Shown here piece by piece: positions 24,671 to 34,336 of a stretch of DNA of 64,000 nt. Made by a program: the position numbers and the translations under genes. The DNA comes from Nyssa sinensis (lineage: Eukaryota; Streptophyta; Magnoliopsida; Cornales; Nyssaceae): positions 24,602,807 to 24,666,806 of the forward strand of contig CM018035.1 in NCBI GenBank assembly GCA_008638375.1. Reading direction: 5' to 3'. Numbering within the stretch: the stretch's first letter is position 1; the number at the start of each line of letters is the position of its first letter. The notes under the pieces were generated by a model, which saw only the letters and a program-made list of their open reading frames with translations, did no database searches and was not told where the DNA came from.

Positions 24671-25016
24671 CCGCTCTGATACCGACCCGGTAATGTGCTG
24701 TGGGGACATGGGCCTCCATGTGTGGGGTGGGTGACTGACGGATTATCTTATGCGGCATCCCACATTACTGGGGAAGGTTCAGGCACTTTGAGCTATATCC
24801 ATTCTATTTGAGTTGTATACGTTCTATTTGAGCTGTATCTATTCCGCTCTGATACCGACCCCAGCCGGAGGTGTGCGATATGAGGCCCTCCATGTGAGGG
24901 GGTGGATGGGAAGTAATGCCATCCCACATCACCTGGGGAAGGTTCAGGCACTTTAAGCTGTATCCATTCTATTTGAGTTGTATACGTTCTATTTGAGCTG
25001 TATCTGTTCTACTTGA
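24671..25016. repeat. 173-bp tandem duplication in solo LTR
   Basis: CCGCTCTGATACCGACC begins at 24671 and 24844. Each copy contains CTGGGGAAGGTTCAGGCACT and GTTGTATACGTTCTATTTGA in the same order. Confidence 0.85.
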
Positions 25017-25660
25017 GCTGCATTGTTCTATCTGAGTTACATTTGAGTATGCATATATATGTATATATGAACTGGTTTTGAAACCCATGGCAGGAACCTG
25101 TGTTACTCACTGAGCTTGTTTAAGCTCATTCCATTTATTTAACATTTTTCAGGTTGTATCTCCATTGGATTAGAAGGCACAAGGAGATGATACTAGTAGG
25201 CTGAGAGGCATTCCCAAGTGAGAATCTGATGGCAATAATATGTGGAGACTTGGGTTCTAATGGATTGATCTTGGCTATTCAGGTGAGCGTGATGATATAG
25301 TTGACTTTATTCATATGTAATAGATGTGTAGGGACATGGCTCATGGTAATGGTACTCTAGAGGAATTTGATATGCTCTGTGTTATATATCTGTTATAGAT
25401 GTGTTCTGTGGTTAGAGTTATTAGCTGTTTGATTATAGATTTGCTCTGTGGTACATACTTATGAGGTATATAGTTGAGTTGCATTCCCGAGATAAAAAGG
25501 TTTTAATTTTCGCTGTTCTGACCCTACATTTGGAATGTAATTCATCGTAAGGTTCAGAAGTTTGCCTTTGGTTGGTCGCATTGTCGGTCGGAGACTAGCA
25601 AGGCGGCTAACTGGCATCACATCTTTCGCATCCGCGTAGGGTAGGGTGCGGGATGTGACA

Positions 25661-26040
25661 GTAACATTTTAAAAATCTGTCAAGATAGCATTCATTTCAG
25701 ATAAGCCATCTATCGTAATATTCTATGAAGCCTATTTGGATCGCATTTCCTTTTAGGAAGATTATCCATCTCATGAGAGGTATAACCTCATGAAAGACTT
25801 ATTAAGATCGTGTTTCCTTCTAAGTGAAGCATTTGATGTCTTAATCTCATAAAACCTGTCAAGATAGCATTCTTTCTCAATCTCCTTTTTTCATTATTCA
25901 TGAACTACATACTGTCTAATTCACCTCAGGGTGATACGTAGGAATGTCATACAGAATGAGTCCAACCACATCAATTCCACAATCAAAGTCTCAAAATAGA
26001 TATCATTTTCTCACATTGACGTTCGTTTGTTTGTATGCTC
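25661..26040 (+). other. 3' untranslated part of Ogre-like element
   Basis: Resumes the host element after the nested LTR. It has repeated phrases GTCAAGATAGCATTC (about 25679 and 25859) and GATCG(C/T)(A/G)TTTCC. No ORF. Confidence 0.6.
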
Positions 26041-26041
26041 T

Positions 26042-26058
26042 ACCAACAAGGGGCTATC
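26042..26058 (+). other. Polypurine-tract region before 3' LTR
   Basis: ACCAACAAGGGGCTATC stands directly before TGTAGACACC. The AAGGGGCTAT type of tract before the LTR is common in Tat/Ogre elements and identifies the following repeat as the 3' LTR. Confidence 0.55.
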
Positions 26059-28237
26059 TGTAGACACCTCATTTTGAGACCCTTGATTGTATAAAGTTTG
26101 GTTCCACCCTTTTTGGTAGGTTGCTACAATATGTCACATCTAGGGGTATTTTAGTCATTTCTCATTCCACCCATAGAGAGCATTTTTGGCATTTTGGTCA
26201 TTTTGTCCATAGAAGACATTTTGGTCATTTCGCCCATAAAGGGCATTTTTGTCATTTCTTCCATAGAGGGCATTTTCGACATTTTGGTCATTTTGTCTAT
26301 AGAGGGCATTTTGGTCATTTTACCCAGAGAAAGCATTTTTGTCATTTTACCCATAGAGGACATTTTCGACATTTTGGTCATTTTATCCATAGATGACATT
26401 TTGGTCATTTCACCTATAGAGGGCATTTTTGTCATTTTGTCCATAGAGGACATTTTGATCATTTTGCTTATAGAGGGCATTTTTGTCATTTTGTCCATAG
26501 AGCGCATTTTGGTCATTTCACCCTTAGAAGGCATTTCCGTCATTTTTTTCATAAAGGGATTTTTTGACATTTTGGTCATTTTTTCCACAGATGACATTTC
26601 TGTCATTTTGTCCATCGAGGGCATTTTCGATATTTTGGTTATTTTGTTCATAGAAAACATGTTGGTCATTTCGCCCATAGAGGGTATTTTGGTCATTTCG
26701 CCTATAGACGGCATTTTTGACATTTTGGTCATTATGCCTACTAAGGGAATTTTGGTCATGTGACACATTAGGACCCTTAAGGGTATTCTAGTCATAATAC
26801 CCACTAAGGCCATTTTAGTAAATACTAGGGGTTTCCTATCTTCTTGGGCTATTTCTGTAATATTATTGTTATTTTGCCATTTGCAGGGTATTTTGGTAAT
26901 TAAAGAATATTTTTATCCCATATAAGTTATTTTGATCATTCATGAGCATACATGTAATTTTCACGTCATTTTATCCATATAAGGTTCATTTAGTAATTTT
27001 GGTCCTTAGGGACAATTTTGACTTTTTATGCCTTAATGGTATTTTTGTAATTTTCTTGTCCCTAAATTCGCCACCGAATTAGGAGCAATATAATAAATAT
27101 AGGTTTGTCTACCAAATACTTGCATATTTCCTTCCCTTCCTTATTCCAAGGGATTTTTCCTAGATTTGTCCATAAAATAATATCTATATATAATTTTTTG
27201 CTTATTAAGCATTCAATCTTGTCCATTCATCCATAGGATTCATTGTGAGCCCTTGGATCAAACCTCCTTAACTTTTTCCCTATAAATAAGACATGGCTAC
27301 CATAATCAAGAGGAGAAAAATTAAGAAGCTAAATGCTATAGCAATAATCCTTCTCTCTCTTCTATATTTCTTTTTCAATATTTCTTGAAGTCTTGTTCTA
27401 CACAAGTAATAGTTCTAATCCATTGAAGGAGGAGTTTCGTACCATTGAAGATTCAATCCAAGGAGTTCAAGTTCAAAGACTTGTCTGATTCAACCTAATC
27501 AATCAAGTACGCTCCCTAAAACCCTACTATTTTCTCTTTTCCTAATTCGATTTATCCTATCACTCTTGATAGAATAAACTGAATTAGAGAACTACATTGG
27601 CTCTGATTCCATTATCTGAATGGATACGTAGGACGCTTCATAGGCCCGAGTCTACTCTTTTTTTTTAAGCTATTTACTTTATGTCTTTTTTCTTATTTTT
27701 TCCATGTCAACCTCTCTCTACTCTTTCTTTTGGTTTATTTACTATATTTATTCTATTTATGTTATTCGTTCATGTTATTACTATCATTATCTCTGAATGT
27801 TCACTATTTTTTTTATATCATGGAATATAAGCCTTGTGGATGAACACTTGAGGCCACTCCATTCGGATAGGGTGAGATGGGTGCCTAACCCCTTTCCAGC
27901 TCATACCTTAACTCTCGGATTCAGAATTCTTTGTTTCATTGTAGATTGTTTTTGTTTTACTTTATTTTAACCCATGTCATGGGATTTAGAATGTAAATAG
28001 GACCAAAGCAATGTAATTTCAGTTTTCTTTGCTATTCTTTTTACATATATTCTTCGTGGGTTGTATCAGGTTTGTTTGTTATTTAGTCAAAAATAAGCTG
28101 ACGACTCCTTTGTGTATTCATGTACACCTTAATCCGAAAAGAGGGCGTGTTCCTCTCGCACCTTGAGGGAGTGGACTTTAAAAGTCATAGGGGTTTGTTT
28201 GACACTCCTCCCTATTTTTCTGGTGTTTGTGCTCACA
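26059..28237 (+). repeat. 3' LTR of Ogre-like element
   Basis: Starts TGTAGACACC, ends GTGCTCACA. TATA box at 27281 (TATAAATA). It is 450 bp longer than the 5' LTR because the minisatellite has more units and the 26770-27060 segment is retained. Confidence 0.8.
26158..26760. repeat. ~27-bp minisatellite in 3' LTR
   Basis: About 20 imperfect units of CATAGAGGGCATTTTGGTCA type, some with a CGACATTTTGG extension. Open frames of 220 (minus) and 189 (plus) codons are repeat artefacts. Confidence 0.9.
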
Positions 28238-28319
28238 ACGCTCTTCAAATGGTCTTTTTCAAAATTGTACTAAAGTGACCTATGTGTCACTTTGAATACT
28301 TGTTTTTTGTTTAAAAGAT

Positions 28320-28775
28320 TAGAACATCTCCAATAGATTCTTCAAATGTTAATATTTTATTATTATTATTATTTTAACATTATTTAGTTTTGTTTCAAAT
28401 TTTAACTTCACACTACTATTATTTTTTATCAAAAGTAAAATTTGAGTGCCTTAGATTTCCTTAAATTTTTGTTTCTAAATTTAAAATTTCTTTAATTTTA
28501 TTTATAAAATTAAAATTTTAGGTAGTTTGAGAATGAGAATGGTTAAGAAAATAACACACTATATTTATAAAAATAAATTACTTTTATATTGTTTTACAAT
28601 TTAAAAACACTCTGAATCAATTATGTGCAACTTTATTAAATAGTGTAATGTAAAAGAAAGTTTTAAAAAAATATTATAAAATTAGTTGTCGAGCTAGTTC
28701 CACTCGTCCAAATTGACGAGTAAAGGCTAGAGTTTTGCAACTCGTTATTTGAAAGACTAACATCTCTTAGAGATG
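28320..28775. mobile_element. MITE with CATCTCCAA-type inverted ends
   Basis: The left end AACATCTCCAATAGATTC and the inverted right end (GCATCTCTAAGAGATGTTAG read from the minus strand) are related, and both continue to a CTTCAAAT/CTTTCAAAT block. The interior is AT-rich and non-coding. The CATCTCCAA start is common in plant MITEs. No target duplication was confirmed. Confidence 0.5.
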
Positions 28776-29054
28776 CTGTTAGTAACTACATATGGAGAAC
28801 TATTATGACATTTCATTTTTTTCCTATCTATTTTATTTTATTTTATTTTTTCATTATCAATTTACGAACTCAAAACTTTTATTTTTTTTTCATTATCTTA
28901 TTTATCGAATAATTGAAGTGAAAACTTTTGAAAGTTTAAAAAATTGTGAAAATTATGAAAATTCTACTACTGGTATACATGTTGATTTTTCTAAGAATAA
29001 TTTCTCCTTTAAATTTAAAAACAAAAATAAAAATAATTAGGAACCATTTGAATG
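28776..29054. other. AT-rich spacer left of second Tat element
   Basis: No gene supported. Ends in GAATG (29050-29054), the left copy of the target-site duplication of the element that follows. Confidence 0.6.
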
Positions 29055-29589
29055 TGATATACCACAAAAGGACAGGCCTGTCCCCACATGACACGTATAT
29101 GCAGAGCACCCATGCATACAGACCAAGGAAAGTTCTCCTATCCAGAACAGACAAGCACACAAGGTTCAGAGCTCCTTTGCTCAGAGTCCCACAAGAGTTT
29201 TAGCCTTCCCTTCAGAACAGGAAATGTTGGGCACTGCACATAAAGGGGTCCCGAGTTGGTCACCACCTTACATGCCCTTCCGACCTCGAGAAAAGGAAAC
29301 AGTCCTACATGGTAACTGTTATTCTCAGGATATCGTCAAATTCCTATCTTTACGACTTCAAATCCTACTCAACTTAGGAGATCCGCAGCCTATAAATTAA
29401 ACCCTAAGGTGCTCTTTTCAATTATGCTATTTCAATTACTTTCAATTGCAATCTTTCTTTTAATTTTTATTGGCTTTATCATCCGAACAGCTACCACCAG
29501 AGCCAACCCAGTGGCCCTCTAATCCTTTTTTTTTAGCTCTTGATAGAAGATGAAGAGCGGAAGCCCACTGATCAAAAAGTGCAATATCA
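29055..29589 (+). repeat. 5' LTR of second Tat element
   Basis: Starts TGATATACCAC, ends GTGCAATATCA. A TATA box (TATAAATTA) lies at 29391. Its last ~60 bp (AGCTCTTGATAGAAGATGAA...) match 44250-44303, the remaining 3' LTR end. Confidence 0.75.
29391..29399 (+). promoter_or_regulatory. TATA box of the LTR promoter
   Basis: TATAAATTA about 200 bp before the LTR end, followed by AACCCTAA. A plausible RNA polymerase II core promoter for the element. Confidence 0.5.
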
Positions 29590-29592
29590 GTT

Positions 29593-29610
29593 TGGCACCG
29601 TCTGTGGGAA
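29593..29610 (+). other. Primer-binding site
   Basis: TGGCACCGTCTGTGGGAA, three bases after the LTR end. It is the TGGCGCCGTCTGTGGGAA type typical of Tat-lineage elements with one G-to-A change. I do not assign the tRNA. Confidence 0.7.
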
Positions 29611-30375
29611 ACGAAAATTGTTTCTTTCTAATTTTCTTCTCCAACAACGATAGCTTTTTTGTCTTTTTTTTTCTAAAGAGACAATAGCTCCCAATCTTCG
29701 TCCAAGAAAAAGTGCTCAAAACCCCCGAAACCAGCCCCCCGCTGGAAGAGGAAAGGGGCAAACATCTAATCCCTTACAACAATAACTCGATCGAATCCAA
29801 CAACAATCTGATCAGATGCAGGAGTAACTCCTCGCTATGTTCTAAGCCCTGGCGTCACTGGCCCAAAATTGACAAAATACTCCCACTCATCCTCCCACCA
29901 ACACTGTCAATGAAGGGGCTTAGCCTCCTACCACCACCATGGGCGGAGGGCCTCCAATAGAGGGCCCCAACGTACAGTTGGTGCACCCCCATGGCACCAC
30001 TCACATAAGGGGTGATCCCCAGCCATCCACCGTAGCAAGGAAGGGGACGCCTGCATTTTATCCTGCTGTCCACTATCAAAGCAGGACTAGGATCCCAACT
30101 CCGGCAGTTTCGAAGGCCAATCTTGCATCACCTGAGTTTCAGTCTCCACTGGCGCCAGTTCCCCCCGTCTAAAGAGGGAAACGTCCCCCTTCTACTACTA
30201 GACAGAATCATCCCCTGCACATAGGGGCTGAAACTGCAAGACAAGGCCCACAGCAAGGGCTAGATCAGCAACCAATGCTCCCCTGATTCCCTCAAAAAGT
30301 GGAAAAAATAATGGACTCCGCAGAACAAACCTGTCTTCACCAAGGGGACCCATGCCCCTCCAAAGCAGGATCAAC
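29611..30375 (+). pseudogene. Leader and N-terminal gag-like region
   Basis: Proline-rich frames (for example 29712-29960 and 29939-30172) precede the conserved gag core. The true gag start cannot be fixed because the apparent starts are not ATG and stops are present. Confidence 0.4.
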
Positions 30376-31470
30376 TGGGAAACCTACTCGGGAGGTTCGC
30401 CACGCCATTCACTCTTGCCATTATAATAGAAGAGCGGCCAAAGAAGTTTGTTGTCCCAAAGTTTACCCTTTATGATGGGTCTGAAGATCCCGAGGATCAC
30501 CTCTCCCACTATCAGCACACCATGGCTCTGCATAGGGCCACCAACGCCTTTATGTGCCGAACCTTTGTAACCAGCCTCAAAGGTACTGCTCTGAAGTGGT
30601 TACATATAGCCTTCATCAGGAATTGATCACCAACTTCTACGAGCTCAGTAGGCAGTTCCTCGATCAATTCCTGACCAGTAGAAAGTTGAGAAAGGGGCCA
30701 GAAGTTTTGTTGACCATAAATCATACCAAGGGTGAGTCACTTCAAGAGTACATCGCTCGCTTCAATGCCAAGCTTACAAAGATAACAGACTGCAGCCCGA
30801 GCTTCCTGGTAGTAGCTTCTCACCTCTAGCCTAGGGCCAGGGCACTTTCAAGATTCTTTGACAAAGAATCCTCCCGCTAACATGGTAGCACTCATGAGCG
30901 GGCACAAAAGTACATAAATCAAAAGGACACAAAGATATCCTTCCTAAAAGTCAAAGAGTAGGCTTAGAAGGACGATCACAAGAAAGACTCCAGTACAACT
31001 AAGAATAGGGTCAGAAGTCCTGATAGAAGGATGGCACCCAGAACCTAGAATAATCCAAATTTTGGGAGATATGGCACGTTCACTCCTCTAAACACCTCTC
31101 CCACTCACATACTTTGGCATGTGCAGACCCGTGAGGATCTAAAGTGGCCGGAACCGCTGAAAAGCAATCCTGATACTAGGGACCAAAATAAGTACTGTAA
31201 TTTTCACAAAGATCACGAACACACTACAAATGAATGCAGAGCCCTCAAATAGGAGATTGAGCAACTCATCAAGCGAGGGTGGCTGCGAGAGTTTGTCCAA
31301 TAAGATGGGAAGCAGAACCCTCGTATGACAGGCCGTAACAGAGAAGGCAAGAACAGAGGCCCGAATAGAAGGAGGTCCAGAACGAACAACCACAACAAAA
31401 CAATCAGGTTATCTTTGTCTTCCAAGATGACAACTCAATGACAGGAATGTCCAACCATCCCAAAAAGCGG
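30376..31470 (+). pseudogene. gag: gag pseudogene (retrotransposon gag and Cys-His knuckle)
   Basis: The capsid core begins near 30400 in the frame reading EERPKKFVVPKFTLYDGSED, then PEDHLSHYQHTMALHRATNA and a CRTFVTSLKGTALKWL segment. A frameshift near 30600 moves it to NFYELSRQFLDQF and GESLQEYIARFNAKLTKI (30554-30829). Near 31190-31300 comes YCNFHKDHEHTTNECRALK, a stop, then EIEQLIKRGWLREFV. This is the zinc-knuckle-like motif and helix of Tat-lineage gag. At least one frameshift and several stops mean no full-length protein. Confidence 0.85.
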
Positions 31471-32290
31471 TATGCTCGGGAGGCCAGGGCAGCACCTAAC
31501 GTCCTCCAGATCTCTGCCATCGAGAAGAAGGCTAAAGCGAGCACCACAAATCCAGTTCTCAAAGTTGGATCTTGTAGGGGTGCACTGTCCTCACAGTGAC
31601 GCCCTCGTCATCTCGCTCAAAATTGTAAATTTTGATAGCAGAAGGGTCTTGTTAGACACGGGGAGTTCCACCAATATGTTATTCTATGAGCCTCTTAAGC
31701 ACATGAAGCTCAACCCCAGTAACATCAAGACCACTATGCTGTAATGGCAGAGTTTGATGGGAACCTCAGTACCCCGCTGGGTAAAATTAACCTGTCGACC
31801 ATAGTACGAGAAAGGGATGGACAGAAGACATTAATCTTCGAATACGTGGTCCTAGACTCCAAGTCCCCCTTACAACATTATCATCAGAAGTCCTTGGCTC
31901 AATCAGATGGGAGAAGTTACCTCAACCCTCCATTAGTGCCTAAAATACGTGCATAACGGCAAGGTCTACTCCATCGGGGGTTGCCAGCCAACTGCCCGAG
32001 AATGCCACGCTCTCGCATTGAAGGAAAAGGCCCTCAAATAGCAATCACAGCATCCTCATGAAAGAGGAAGTTCTGCCCCTTCTCGCCTTCATGAGACAGG
32101 GGAGTTCCCCTTGGAAATCGATAAGCCGCTAAGCCCTAAAGGAAGGGATAGCAGGGCCAAGCTAGTGAAAGACCCTATCAGAGTGCTCATCAGCTCTGAA
32201 GGGGGAGCACGGTATTTGCAAATTGGTTCAGATCTATCCCCTTCCAAGCAAAAGGAGATGGTGGAATTTTTGAAGAATAACCTGTCTGTA
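31471..32290 (+). pseudogene. Aspartic protease pseudogene
   Basis: 31472-31744 carries LVGVHCPHSDALVISLKI and the active site RVLLDTGSSTNMLFYEPLKH (Asp-Thr-Gly intact near 31657). The downstream part continues in another frame (31744-31956: FDGNLSTPLGKINLSTIV). It would process Gag-Pol. Later stops and frame changes break it. 32111-32299 is pol linker sequence up to RT (DPIRVLISSEGGARYLQIGS, KNNLSVFA then TAG where this family has a Trp codon). Confidence 0.85.
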
Positions 32291-33060
32291 TTCGCTTAGG
32301 AAACCAAGGATATGGAAGGGATAGACCCTAACCTTATCTCCCATAAGCTAATAATCGATCCTAATCACCCTCCTATGAGGCAAAAACGAAGGACTTTTAC
32401 TCCAGAACGCCACAAGATCATCAACAAAAAAGTCCGGAGGCTACTAGATGCCAAAATGATAAAAGAGGTGTTCTAGCTAGAATGGCTTGCCAACACAGTT
32501 CTTGCCAAGAAAAAGAACAGAAAGTGGAGGGTTTGCTGTTGACTACATAGACCTCAACAAAGCCTACCCCAAAGACAGCTTCCCTCTCCCAAGAATTGAT
32601 CAACTAGTTGATGCAACCGTTAGACATGAACTCATGAACTTCATGGACGCTTACTCTGGATACAATCAGATCCAGATGTACCCCCCAAACTAAGAAAAGA
32701 CAACCTTTATATTTAAACGAGGTCTCTATTGTTATAGAGTGATGTCGTTTGGTCTGAAGAACGCTGGAGCTATATATCAACGTCTAGTAAAAAAAATGTT
32801 AGGCTCCCTGATTGGTGACACAATAGAGGTTTACATAGATGACATGGTAGTCAAGAGCTTACAAAATAATGGCCACATCCAGCATCTGAGCCAGACGTTT
32901 GACATCTTAAGGCAGCATAGGATGAAGCTGAACCCCTCAAAGAGTACCTTCAGAATTACTAAAGGAAACTTCTTAGGTTTTCTGGTCTCTCAAAGGGGGA
33001 TTGAGGCAGACCCCACATAGATAAAAGCTCTAATTGAACTAGACTCACCAAAAACCAAGA
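32291..33060 (+). pseudogene. Reverse transcriptase pseudogene, catalytic box intact
   Basis: Starts with SHKLIIDPNHPPMRQKRR near 32340. 32487-32693 reads VDYIDLNKAYPKDSFPLPRI and FMDAYSGYNQIQM. 32739-33020 reads MSFGLKNAGAIYQRLVKKML, VYIDDMVVKSL (catalytic Y-I-D-D present at about 32834) and LNPSKSTFRITKGNFLGFLV. It ends at a TAG in DPT*IKAL (33019), a Gln position in relatives. Frameshifts near 32480 and 32700 and stops disrupt it. It is better preserved than the RT at 13056. Confidence 0.9.
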
Positions 33061-34336
33061 AAGACATTCAAAGCTTGAACGGAAGGATTGCGGCTCTGAA
33101 CCGATTCATCTCCAAGTCTACTGAACGATGCCTTCTGTTCTTCAAAACCATAAGAGGAAGTAAGGCCCTAGAATGGACCCTAAAGTGTGAAAGAGCCTTT
33201 CAAGAGTTGAAGAAATATTTGGCATCCCTTGAGCTCCTTTTCAAAGCCAGTTCAAGAAGAAAAATTGCTCTTATATCTTACAGTTTCTAAAAATGCTATC
33301 AACTCTGTACTAATCAGACATGACGAAGGAATTCAATTGCCTATTTTTTATGTAAGCAGGGCACTTCTAGACACCGAGACAAGGTATTTTGAAATTGAGA
33401 AATTGGTCTTCGCTATGGTAATATCTGCTCGAAAACTCAGGCCTTACTTTCAGGCGCATCTCATTGAGGTCCCCACCTCTTATCCTCTGAAATCAGTCCT
33501 GCACAAGCCCGAGGTCTCAGGATGACTGGTCAATTGGTCCATGGAGTTGGGAGAATTTGATACATACTACATACCACAGACCTCCATCAAAGGGCAAGCA
33601 CTGGGAGATTTTGTTGCTGAATTCATTCCAGCACTACATGCAAAAGTACAAACCAACATGGACACCTCAGTGTGGCAGCTCTATACTGACGGGTCATCCA
33701 CCGATAGAGATTCAAGCATCGGCATAGTGCTTCAGTCCCCCAACGGGTCCATAATTGAGAAAGCAATCAATTTAGGGTCCGGAACTTCTAACAACGAAGC
33801 TGAGTACGAAGCTCTCATCCTTGGGATGAAGCTCGCCCTGGAATGCGAAGTTTAGAATCTCATGGCATTCTCTGAATCCCAACTTATAGTAAGTCAAGTT
33901 TTGGGAGAATTCTCCACCAAGGATAAAAGAATGATCCGATATTCAGAATTGGTGGAATCATTGAAGCACTCCTTCCATAAGTTCACCATTCAAAAAATTG
34001 AAAGGATTCAGAAGTCTTGATCCGATGCCTTGGAAAATATGGCCTCCCATCTCAAGTCGGAAAGGGATTCAATTGTGAGAGTCTCTTACCAACTAAAGCC
34101 AAGCATTGAAGAGGTACAATCCTCCCAGGTTTCAGAACAAACCCAAAACTGGATGACCCCCATTGTCTGGTATATAAAAGAAGGATCGCTCCTAGAGGAT
34201 AAAAACTAGGCCCGAAGAATTCAAATTAGGGCATCTCAGTACCTAATCTTACATGGGAAGCTCTACCAGAGAACCTAAACTAAGCCTCTCCTACGGTGCC
34301 TATCTCAAGAATAATCTCAATATGTCCTAGCTGAGA
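33061..34336 (+). pseudogene. RNase H, second RNase H and connection region
   Basis: 33075-33290 is the RT thumb/connection (LNRFISKSTERCLLFFKTIR, CERAFQELKKYL). A frameshift near 33250 leads into RNase H (33270-33525: FYVSRALLDTETRYFEIEKL). The extra RNase H follows at 33541-33855 (LYTDGSSTDRDSSIGIV, NNEAEYEALILGMKLALE), with a TAG after CEV where relatives have Gln. Integrase-approach sequence (LILHGKLYQRT) then runs to the solo-LTR insertion at 34337. Two RNase H domains in this order define the Tat lineage. Confidence 0.85.

Larger units (their letters stand above)
20563..25660 (+). mobile_element. Solo LTR (family L, copy B), 5.1 kb, nested
   Basis: Starts TGTAATACCCC and ends GTGCGGGATGTGACA. 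Flanked by ATAAC (20558-20562) and GTAAC (25661-25665), a 5-bp duplication with one mismatch. The last ~600 bp match LTR copy A. Repeated phrases of the host element on either side show a clean insertion. There is no internal region, so it is a solo LTR. ORFs within it (for example 21434-21637, 22040-22621, 22631-23272) are low-complexity or random and unsupported. Confidence 0.85.
6901..28237 (+). mobile_element. Ogre/Tat-type Ty3/gypsy element, decayed, with nested insertion
   Basis: Bounded by two related LTRs that start TGTARACACC. Order: 5' LTR, PBS-like site, gag, protease, RT, RNase H, second RNase H, a long region with an antisense PMD pseudogene, polypurine tract, 3' LTR. Flanks ATGCT and ACGCT match at four of five bases. 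The span is 21.3 kb, or about 16.2 kb without the solo LTR at 20563-25660. Tat/Ogre lineage is inferred from the gag, the protease (LIDN-type active site) and the extra RNase H. LTR identity by eye is about 90% over 7850-8040 versus 27452-27655. No integrase was found; 14866-17158 interrupts where it should be. Confidence 0.75.
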
